Source: CAISIP01 sp963974265 (GTDB taxonomy: Bacteria; Pseudomonadota; Gammaproteobacteria; Burkholderiales; Burkholderiaceae_C). Taken from it: a stretch of 11,346 nucleotides of DNA. The translations under genes were made by a program, and so were the position numbers. Below, one piece after another: positions 5,911 to 11,346 of the stretch. Location of the stretch: positions 1-11,346 of the forward strand of contig CAXBDR010000143.1 in assembly GCA_963974265.1 (NCBI GenBank), given 5' to 3'. The number at the start of each line of letters is the position of its first letter. Positions within the stretch are counted from its first letter, which is position 1. The notes under the pieces are model-generated. The model saw only the letters and a program-made list of their open reading frames with translations, made no database searches and was not told the DNA's origin.

Positions 5911-7095
5911 ATGGCGGCCGCGACTTCGCATTACGCACTGCCTTTTTTCGACGCGGCGCATCACACGCTGGCCGACGGCCTGGCCGCCTGGGCCGACGCG
6001 CAAGAGGTCGACGAGTCCGACGACCGCGCCGCCTGCCGCCAGTGGGTGCGCAGGCTCGGCGATGCCGGCTGGTTGCGGTATTGCGTGCCGGCCGCCTTCG
6101 GCGGCGCCTTGCCCGCGCTCGATTCGCGGGCGCTGGTGATTCTGCGCGAAACGCTGGCCTTCCACTCGCCGCTGGCCGACTTCGCGTTTGCGATGCAAGG
6201 CCTGGGCAGCGGCGCGATCACGCTGGCCGGCAGCGCCGAGCAGCAGCGGGCGTATCTGCCGGCGGTGGCGCGCGGCGACACGATCGCGGCCTTCGCGCTG
6301 AGCGAACCCGATGCCGGATCCGACGTCGGCGCAATGGCGACGACGGCCCGCGCCGACAATGACGGCGGCTTCGTGCTCGACGGCGTCAAGACCTGGATCA
6401 GCAACGGCGGCATCGCCGACTATTACTGTCTGTTCGCCAAGACCGAACCCGAGCGCGGCAGCCGCGGCATCACCGCCTTCATCGTCGATGCCGACACCCC
6501 GGGGCTGGACGACTCCGAGCACATCCACGTGATGGCGCCGCATCCGCTGGCCACGGTGCGCCTCGCGCAGTGCCGCGTGCCCGCCCATGCGCAGCTCGGC
6601 CCGCGCGAGGGTGGTTTCAAGCTGGCGATGCAGACGCTGGATATCTTCCGCGCCTCGGTGGCCGGTGCGGCGCTGGGCATGGCCCGGCGTGCGCTGCACG
6701 AGGCGGTGGCCTATGCGCGCCGGCGGCCGATGTTCGGCCAGTACCTAGCCGACTTCCAGCTGACCCAGGCCAGGCTCGGCGACATGGCCGCGCTGGTCGA
6801 CGCGGCCGCCTTGTTGACCTACCGCGCGGCCTGGCTGCGCGACTGCGTGGGCACGGCGACTCCCGAGCAGGCCAGGGCCTATACCGCGCAGGCCGCGATG
6901 GCCAAGATGGCGGCGACCGAAAACGCCCAGCGTGTCATCGACATGGCGCTGCAGATGCACGGCGGTCAGGGCGTGCGGGTCGGCAACACGATCGAGCACC
7001 TGTACCGCGACATCCGTTCGCTGCGGATCTACGAAGGGGCCACCGAGGTGCAACAACTCATCATCGGCAAGTCCGTGTTGAAAGGAGCAGCATGA
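5911..7095 (+). CDS. Acyl-CoA dehydrogenase
   Basis: A 394-residue FAD-dependent acyl-CoA dehydrogenase of the usual length (about 380-400). It contains the flavin-binding FALSEPDAGSDVGAM signature (about 129-143), KTWISNGG (about 160-167), the C-terminal four-helix domain beginning near GFKLAMQTLDIFRASVAGAAL, the MHGGQGV segment, and the active-site IYEGATEVQQLIIGK with Glu375 in the position of the catalytic base. It starts three bases after the crotonase stop; the GGAGGGG stretch within the end of that gene is a strong ribosome-binding site. It ends in an ATGA overlap with the ligase gene. In the operon it probably introduces a C=C bond alpha/beta to the CoA thioester of the reduced ring or of the ring-opened dicarboxylyl-CoA. 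It needs an ETF partner, which is not in this window. The family is certain; the substrate is inferred. Confidence 0.92.
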   Translation: MAAATSHYALPFFDAAHHTLADGLAAWADAQEVDESDDRAACRQWVRRLGDAGWLRYCVPAAFGGALPALDSRALVILRETLAFHSPLADFAFAMQGLGSGAITLAGSAEQQRAYLPAVARGDTIAAFALSEPDAGSDVGAMATTARADNDGGFVLDGVKTWISNGGIADYYCLFAKTEPERGSRGITAFIVDADTPGLDDSEHIHVMAPHPLATVRLAQCRVPAHAQLGPREGGFKLAMQTLDIFRASVAGAALGMARRALHEAVAYARRRPMFGQYLADFQLTQARLGDMAALVDAAALLTYRAAWLRDCVGTATPEQARAYTAQAAMAKMAATENAQRVIDMALQMHGGQGVRVGNTIEHLYRDIRSLRIYEGATEVQQLIIGKSVLKGAA

Positions 7096-8732
7096 TGTCC
7101 GTGTCCGCCCAGCTGGATCGTTTTGTCCACGACCGACTGCCCCCGCCCGAGCAGCTGCCGGAGCTGCGCTTCGATGCGCCGGAGCTGCAGTTCGCGGAGC
7201 AGCTCAACCTGGTCCAGGAACTGCTGGACAAGGCGCCGATCAAGGGTTTCACGCATTTCCCGATGCTGCGCTCGGACACCGAGACCGTCACCTATGCCGA
7301 CGCGCGGGTGCGCGTCGACCGCATTGCCCATGTGCTGGTGCAGGACCTGGGCCTGGTGCCGGGCAACCGGGTGCTGCTGCGCGGCGGCAATTCGATCATG
7401 ATGGCCTTGTGCATGCTGGCGGTGATGAAGGCCGGCCTGGTGGCGGTGGCGACCATGCCCTTGCTGCGTGCCAAGGAGCTGGGCGACATCATCGAGAAGT
7501 CCGAGCCGGCCGCCGCCTTGTGCGACGTGGCCCTGCTGGCCGAGCTGCAGCAGGCGCAGGCCGCGCATCCGGTGCTGGCGACCGTGATCGCGTTCAACGC
7601 GCCGGTCGGCGCGGGCGAGCCGGATTCGCTGGAGGCACGTGCCACCGACAAGCATGGCGCATTCACCGCCTGCCCGACCGCGGCCACCGACATTGCGCTG
7701 CTGGCCTTCACCTCCGGCACCACCGGCAAGCCCAAGGCGGCGGTGCACACGCACCGCGACGTGCTGGCGGCCTGCGAAGCCTGGCCGCGCCATGTGTTGC
7801 GTGCAGGCTCGGACGACGTGGTCATGGGTTCGCCGCCGCTGGCTTTCACGTTCGGACTGGGCGGCTTGCTGATCTTCCCGATGTGGGCCGGTGCCTCGGT
7901 GTATTTTCCGGGCAAGCCTTATACGCCGGACGGCATGGCGCAGCTGATGTTCGAGGTCGGCGCCACCATCTGCTACACCGCGCCCACGTTCTATCGCCAG
8001 ATGGCGCCGCACCTCAAGGCATTGGCGGCGCAACGCGGCAAGCCCTCGCTGCGCATCTGCGTCAGTGCCGGCGAGGCCTTGCCGGACGCGACGCGGCAGT
8101 TGTGGAAGGACGCCAGCGGCATCGAGATCCTGGACGGCATCGGCGCCACCGAGATGTTCCACATCTTCATCTCGTCGCCGCCGGATGCGGTGCGCCGCGG
8201 CGCCATCGGCAAGGTGGTGCCGGGTTACGTGGCCAAGGTGGTCGACGGCCAGGGGCGCGACCTGCCGGTGGGCGAGGTCGGCAAGCTGGCGGTCAAGGGT
8301 CCGACCGGTTGCAAGTACCTGGGCGATGCACGGCAGTCCAACTACGTGCGTGATGGCTGGAACTACCCTGGCGACGCGTTCAAGCAGGATGCCGGCGGGT
8401 ATTTCTTCTACCAGGCCCGCACCGACGACATGATCATCACCTCGGGCTACAACGTGGGCGCGCCGGAGGTCGAGGATGCCTTGCTCAAGCATGCATCGGT
8501 GGCCGAATGCGCGGTGATCGGCGTGCCCGACGAGGAGCGCGGCATGCGGGTCAAGGCATTTTGCGTGCTCAAGCCCGGTGCCAGCGGCGACGCGGCCATG
8601 GTCAAGGCCTTGCAGGACCATGTGAAGGCCAGCATCGCTCCCTACAAATATCCGCGTGACATCGAATTTGTCACCAGCCTGCCGCGCACCGAAACCGGCA
8701 AGCTGCAACGCTTCAAGCTCAAGACCGCATGA
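7092..8732 (+). CDS. Aryl-CoA ligase (2-aminobenzoate/benzoate-CoA ligase family)
   Basis: A 546-residue AMP-forming acyl-CoA synthetase (ANL superfamily). The P-loop TSGTTGKPK (207-215), the A5 segment LDGIGATEMFH, the hinge region YQARTDDMI with GYNVGAPEVEDALL, and the PRTETGKLQR motif with catalytic Lys537 are all present. The N-terminal part, including DRFVHDRLPP and LPELRF, looks like the 2-aminobenzoate/benzoate-CoA ligase group. It would activate the aromatic acid with ATP and CoA, the first step of the pathway and the source of the substrate of the fused monooxygenase/reductase. AGGAG six bases before the ATG is an excellent ribosome-binding site. The gene overlaps the acyl-CoA dehydrogenase stop by ATGA, and a second Met codon follows immediately. 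Substrate choice between anthranilate, salicylate and benzoate cannot be settled from the sequence; anthranilate is favoured by the neighbours. Confidence 0.88.
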   Translation: MMSVSAQLDRFVHDRLPPPEQLPELRFDAPELQFAEQLNLVQELLDKAPIKGFTHFPMLRSDTETVTYADARVRVDRIAHVLVQDLGLVPGNRVLLRGGNSIMMALCMLAVMKAGLVAVATMPLLRAKELGDIIEKSEPAAALCDVALLAELQQAQAAHPVLATVIAFNAPVGAGEPDSLEARATDKHGAFTACPTAATDIALLAFTSGTTGKPKAAVHTHRDVLAACEAWPRHVLRAGSDDVVMGSPPLAFTFGLGGLLIFPMWAGASVYFPGKPYTPDGMAQLMFEVGATICYTAPTFYRQMAPHLKALAAQRGKPSLRICVSAGEALPDATRQLWKDASGIEILDGIGATEMFHIFISSPPDAVRRGAIGKVVPGYVAKVVDGQGRDLPVGEVGKLAVKGPTGCKYLGDARQSNYVRDGWNYPGDAFKQDAGGYFFYQARTDDMIITSGYNVGAPEVEDALLKHASVAECAVIGVPDEERGMRVKAFCVLKPGASGDAAMVKALQDHVKASIAPYKYPRDIEFVTSLPRTETGKLQRFKLKTA

Positions 8733-9121
8733 AATTCCTCCAACCTCCCGGCTGGGCGCCCGCCAAGGGTTATGCCAACGGCGTCGCCGCGCATGGCACC
8801 CAGATCTTCGTCGGCGGCCAGATCGGCTGGAACGCGCAGCAGCAGTTCGAGACCGACGACTTCATCGGCCAGACGGCGCAGGCCTTGCGCAACATCGTGG
8901 CCATCCTGCACGAGGCCGGCGCCGACCCCTCGCACATGGTGCGCATGACCTGGTACATCGTCGACCGGGTGGAATACAACGCCCGGCTCAAGGAGCTTGG
9001 CCAGGTCTACCGCGAGGTCATGGGACGCAATTTCCCCGCCATGACCTGCGTGCAGGTGGCCGCGCTGGTCGAGCAGCGGGCCAAGGTCGAGATCGAGGTG
9101 ACGGCGGTATTGCCGGACTGA
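8729..9121 (+). CDS. RidA family protein lacking the catalytic arginine
   Basis: A 130-residue single-domain RidA/YjgF protein, the usual length, forming trimers in known members. The family pattern is clear: YANGVAAHGTQIFVGGQIGW (about 15-34), QTAQALRNIVAILHEAGAD (48-66), the YIVD segment, the FPAMTCVQVAALV segment (about 102-114) and the KVEIEVTAV ending. In RidA proteins with enamine/imine deaminase activity the FPAR arginine (Arg105 in Salmonella RidA) binds the substrate carboxylate. Here residue 105 is Met, as in Rid subfamilies without demonstrated deaminase activity. A free carboxylate is absent in a CoA thioester, so loss of this Arg fits a CoA-bound enamine such as 2-amino-5-oxocyclohex-1-enecarboxyl-CoA; that is inference. 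The start overlaps the ligase stop (ATGA), so it is translationally coupled to the pathway. Confidence 0.87.
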   Translation: MKFLQPPGWAPAKGYANGVAAHGTQIFVGGQIGWNAQQQFETDDFIGQTAQALRNIVAILHEAGADPSHMVRMTWYIVDRVEYNARLKELGQVYREVMGRNFPAMTCVQVAALVEQRAKVEIEVTAVLPD

Positions 9122-9133
9122 GGAGGACGGCAC

Positions 9134-10003
9134 ATGGGCACGCACACACGGATCCTGGTCACCGGCGGCAGCGGCGCCGTCGGCCGCTACGTCGTCGACG
9201 AGCTGGTGCGGCACGGCTACCGTGTCGGCGTGCTCGACCGGGTGCCGCCGCAACGCTCCGACGTGGCGGTGCACGCGGTCGACATCCTGGAGCTGGACGC
9301 GGTGACGCGGGCCATGGAGGGTTACGACGCCGTGATCCATGTCGCGGGCATCCCGCATCCACTGAACGACCCGGCCAAGCGGGTGTTCGACGTCAACGTG
9401 AACGGCACCTTCAACACGCTGGAGGCGGCCGCGCAACATGGCATCGACAAGGTCGTGATGACCTCGAGCGAATCGACGCTGGGTTTTGCCTTCAGCACCC
9501 ATGCGCTGCAGCCGGTGGCCGTGCCGGTGGACGAACAGCATCCGAGCCGGCCGCAGGACCCGTACGGCCTGAGCAAGGTCGTGTGCGAGCAGATCTGCCG
9601 TACCTATTCCGACCGCTACCACATGCGCACGGTCTGCCTGCGCGCACCCTGGATCTGGTTGCCGGAGGCCGCGCAGCAGGCGTTCTACCAGGCGCTGGTG
9701 ACGGACTACGGCAACTGGCGAAAGAACCTGTGGGCGTTTGTCGATGCGCGCGACGTGGCCATGGCGCACCGGCTGGCGCTGGAGTCGACGCTCGACCACT
9801 TGCACGAGGCGTTTTTCATCACCGCGGCCGACAACTGGACCGGCCTCGACTCACGGGGCCTGCTGGAGCGGTTTTATCCCGATCTTGCCGCGGACGCGAT
9901 CGGCCCGGAGCTGGTCGGCGCCGGCTCCTTGATCAGCCACGCCAAGGCGCGGCGACTGCTCGGTTACACGCCGCGTTTCGGCGTGCGCGACATCCTGGGC
10001 TGA
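9134..10003 (+). CDS. NAD(P)-dependent epimerase/dehydratase-like extended SDR
   Basis: A 289-residue extended short-chain dehydrogenase/reductase. The Rossmann cofactor motif TGGSGAVG (10-17) has the GxxGxxG spacing of extended SDRs, and Asp at the end of strand beta-2 (VGVLDR) suggests NAD preference. The catalytic elements are the Ser of MTSSES (109-114), Tyr144 and Lys148 in the YGLSK motif. The overall pattern, including VNVNGTFNTLEAA, recalls uronate dehydrogenase-like and UDP-sugar epimerase-like members, but the genomic position argues for redox chemistry on a ring keto or hydroxy group of the CoA pathway, for example at C5. It is the last gene of the operon, 12 bases after the RidA gene, with a perfect AGGAGG at 9121-9126. 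The family is secure; the role is inferred from context, and a separate sugar-related function is possible. Confidence 0.85.
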   Translation: MGTHTRILVTGGSGAVGRYVVDELVRHGYRVGVLDRVPPQRSDVAVHAVDILELDAVTRAMEGYDAVIHVAGIPHPLNDPAKRVFDVNVNGTFNTLEAAAQHGIDKVVMTSSESTLGFAFSTHALQPVAVPVDEQHPSRPQDPYGLSKVVCEQICRTYSDRYHMRTVCLRAPWIWLPEAAQQAFYQALVTDYGNWRKNLWAFVDARDVAMAHRLALESTLDHLHEAFFITAADNWTGLDSRGLLERFYPDLAADAIGPELVGAGSLISHAKARRLLGYTPRFGVRDILG

Positions 10004-10013
10004 TCGAGACACG

Positions 10014-10041
10014 GGCCACCAGGCGGGGCCCGCCGGTGGTC
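10014..10041. terminator. Strong GC-rich stem between convergent genes, possible bidirectional terminator
   Basis: CCACC (10016-10020) pairs with GGTGG (10035-10039) and GGCG (10022-10025) with CGCC (10031-10034), with one bulged A at 10021 and a five-base loop. Pairing extends outward by two more bases if one G-T wobble is allowed. The stem begins 10 bases after the SDR stop and covers the stop codon of the opposite-strand DUF2007-type gene. No T-run follows on either strand, so it is not a classical intrinsic terminator; it may protect the 3' ends of both mRNAs. Confidence 0.45.
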
Positions 10042-10345
10042 ATGTCCGTGGCATCAGGGCCTGGCAGTTCCAGCATTGCTCGAACCCGCCTTCGACCAGC
10101 TCGCCGCAGGTGCAGCGCCAGCGCCGCTGAGGCACGTGCTGCAGGTCGAACAGCAGTGCGCGCGCCCGCGTTTCCTGCTGGTCATGGGTCAGCCAGACCT
10201 CGGGCAGGCATTGGTCCGGCGGCAACTCGCCGGCCACGCCGACCAGGAACTGCCGTTGCACGCTGGCCTCGATGCCTTCATTGCACAAGGCATCGGCCCA
10301 CAACGTGGCGATCGCGAGGTTGGGGGCCTGGGTGAGTCGCAGCAT
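10040..10345 (-). CDS. DUF2007-type small protein with C-terminal four-cysteine ribbon
   Basis: A 101-residue soluble protein. Residues 1-55 (MLRLTQAPNLAIATLWADAL, GIEASVQ, PEVWL) match the DUF2007 pattern, a small alpha/beta domain sometimes called putative signal-transducing protein. The C-terminal part carries WRCTCGELVEGGFEQCWNC, that is CxC-x10-CxxC (Cys78, Cys80, Cys91, Cys94), a likely zinc ribbon. The frame stays open upstream to 10546, but that extension lacks similarity and runs into the opposite-strand peptidase gene, so the Met at 10343-10345 is preferred; its ribosome-binding site is weak. It converges on the SDR gene and diverges from the peptidase gene. No precise function is known to me for the family; a metal-stabilised binding or regulatory role is speculation. 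Confidence 0.75.
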   Translation of the reverse strand: MLRLTQAPNLAIATLWADALCNEGIEASVQRQFLVGVAGELPPDQCLPEVWLTHDQQETRARALLFDLQHVPQRRWRCTCGELVEGGFEQCWNCQALMPRT

Positions 10346-10376
10346 CGGCTCGAAGCATAAGCGACTTGGAGCATGA

Positions 10377-10408
10377 AAGCCACCGGATGGACTTGCACGT
10401 GGTGGCTT
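10377..10408. repeat. Perfect 8-bp inverted repeat in the divergent promoter region
   Basis: AAGCCACC (10377-10384) and GGTGGCTT (10401-10408) are exact inverted arms with a 16-base spacer. The dyad lies between the divergent starts of the DUF2007-type gene (10345) and the peptidase gene (10425 or 10455). The placement suits an operator for either promoter, but the binding factor is unknown. Confidence 0.35.
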
Positions 10409-10454
10409 GCAGCACAATCCGGCCATGGCACACCACGCGGCGTCACAGAGTTCG

Positions 10455-11346
10455 ATGACCGTGGCCCCGTTCGCGGGCCTGACGCGGCGCGTGCACCTGC
10501 TGCTTGCCAGCCTGTGCCTGCTGGCGCTGGCGGGATGCGCGGACACGCAGTATTACTGGCAGTCGGTCGGTGGCCATCTGCGGCTGATGCAGGCGTCGCG
10601 CCCGGTCGCGCAGTGGCTGGCCGATGCGCAGACCCCGGAGTCGCTCAAGCAGCGGCTGCAGCTGACGCAGCGCATGCGCGCGTTCGCGGTGACGGAACTC
10701 GCGCTGCCGGACAACCCGAGTTACCGCAGTTATGCGGACCTGGGCCGCCCGTCCGTGGTCTGGAACGTGGTGGCGGCGCCCGAACTGTCATTGAAACTGC
10801 ACACTTGGTGTTTTCCGGTGCTCGGCTGCGTGTCCTACCGCGGCTATTTCGACGAGGCCGCGGCGCGGCGCGAGGCCGAGCAGCTGCGTGCGCGCGGGCT
10901 GGAGGTCAGCGTCTACGGCGTGCCGGCGTATTCCACGCTGGGCTGGATGAACTGGGCCGGCGGCGACCCGCTGCTGAACACGTTCATTCACTACCCGGAA
11001 GGCGAGCTGGCGCGCCTGCTGTTCCATGAGTTGTCGCACCAGGTGGTGTATGCGCGCGACGACACCATGTTCAACGAGTCGTTCGCCACCACGGTCGAGC
11101 GGATCGGCGGCCGGCGCTGGTTGGAGCAGCAGGCGTCGGAACAAGCGCGTGCGCAATACGCCGTCTACGATGCGCGTCGGCGTGATTTCCGGGCGCTGGT
11201 GCTGGCAACGCGCACCGAGCTCGAGCAGGTCTACCGTGATGCGGGCACAGGCGACCGCGATGTCTTGCTGCAGCGCAAGCAGAGGGTGATGCAGGCCTTT
11301 CGCGAACGGTATGACGTGCTCAGGACGCGGTGGGGCGGCTACGCGG
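10455..11346 (+). CDS. Putative aminopeptidase lipoprotein (gluzincin-like zinc metallopeptidase), 3' partial
   Basis: The gene runs off the window end; 297 codons are visible. A lipoprotein signal is clear: basic residues (TRR, 10-12), a Leu/Ala-rich core, then LAGC with the lipid-anchored Cys28. The zinc site is HELSH (191-195) with Glu208 in NESFA, spacing HExxH-x12-E. The segments WNVVAAPELSLKLHTWCFPVLGCVSYRGYF, YSTLGW, DPLLNTF and HYPEGELARLLFHELSH match the family annotated as putative aminopeptidase (PF10023). The product would be an inner- or outer-membrane-anchored periplasmic peptidase. An in-frame upstream ATG at 10425 would add ten residues; a CACAAT -10-like hexamer at 10413-10418 would place transcription start near 10425, favouring either the 10455 start with a short leader or a leaderless 10425 start. 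Neither has a strong ribosome-binding site. Confidence 0.88.
   Translation, partial: MTVAPFAGLTRRVHLLLASLCLLALAGCADTQYYWQSVGGHLRLMQASRPVAQWLADAQTPESLKQRLQLTQRMRAFAVTELALPDNPSYRSYADLGRPSVVWNVVAAPELSLKLHTWCFPVLGCVSYRGYFDEAAARREAEQLRARGLEVSVYGVPAYSTLGWMNWAGGDPLLNTFIHYPEGELARLLFHELSHQVVYARDDTMFNESFATTVERIGGRRWLEQQASEQARAQYAVYDARRRDFRALVLATRTELEQVYRDAGTGDRDVLLQRKQRVMQAFRERYDVLRTRWGGYA

Noticed and set aside
4873..6699. 608-codon open frame on the minus strand
   Set aside because: Antisense to the MarR, crotonase and acyl-CoA dehydrogenase genes, His/Arg/Gln-rich low-complexity translation, no recognisable domain.
7029..8708. 559-codon open frame on the minus strand
   Set aside because: Antisense shadow of the CoA ligase, whose catalytic motifs are complete on the plus strand.
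8656..10335. 559-codon plus-strand frame across the RidA and SDR genes
   Set aside because: Out-of-frame shadow with Arg/Gly/Ala-rich composition; the RidA and SDR frames carry the conserved motifs and ribosome-binding sites.
1..11346. CRISPR array, tRNA/rRNA genes, insertion sequences
   Set aside because: No regularly spaced repeats, no tRNA-like cloverleaf segments noticed, no transposase motifs or terminal inverted repeats seen.

Overview
The window is GC-rich DNA (by eye around two thirds G+C, strongly G/C-biased third codon positions) with tightly packed genes. The gene families suggest a betaproteobacterium, most likely Burkholderiales; this is inferred from family make-up only, as no rRNA or other taxonomic marker is present. 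I see no tRNA, rRNA, CRISPR array, insertion sequence or prophage gene.

Left block (1-1914, minus strand). Transcription runs from about 1914 down to 1: a small His-containing membrane or secreted protein (1498-1914), a ZrgA/DUF2796 periplasmic metal-binding protein (868-1425), a LolD/MacB-type ABC ATPase (69-809), and the first 24 codons of its FtsX/MacB-type permease (1-72, cut by the window edge). This resembles the ZrgABCDE zinc-uptake system of Vibrio cholerae. The ATPase has Asp in place of the first glycine of Walker A.

Central block (2118-10003, plus strand). Seven co-directional genes, three of the junctions being ATGA overlaps, form one operon for aerobic, CoA-dependent breakdown of an ortho-substituted benzoate, most likely 2-aminobenzoate (anthranilate), with salicylate as the alternative. 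In order: a fused flavin monooxygenase/old-yellow-enzyme reductase (2-aminobenzoyl-CoA monooxygenase/reductase type, often annotated as bifunctional salicylyl-CoA 5-hydroxylase/oxidoreductase), a MarR regulator, a crotonase-fold enzyme, an acyl-CoA dehydrogenase, an aryl-CoA ligase, a RidA-family protein and an extended SDR. The ligase would make the CoA thioester, the fusion enzyme would hydroxylate and dearomatise the ring, and the crotonase, dehydrogenase, RidA protein and SDR would deaminate, open and oxidise the non-aromatic product. A promoter with a perfect TTGACA -35 lies just before the first gene. An imperfect palindrome overlapping its -10 is a good candidate MarR operator, and the spacing suggests a leaderless or nearly leaderless mRNA.

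Right block (10004-11346). After a strong stem without a T-run comes a convergent small DUF2007-type protein with a four-Cys ribbon (10040-10345, minus). Divergent from it is a lipoprotein metallopeptidase of the putative aminopeptidase family (from 10455, plus), which runs off the window end.

The most interesting part is the central operon. Two of its lower-pathway proteins lack the hallmark catalytic residues of their families: RidA has Met at the Arg105 position, and the crotonase lacks both hydratase glutamates. They may therefore carry out specialised, poorly described steps on alicyclic CoA intermediates.
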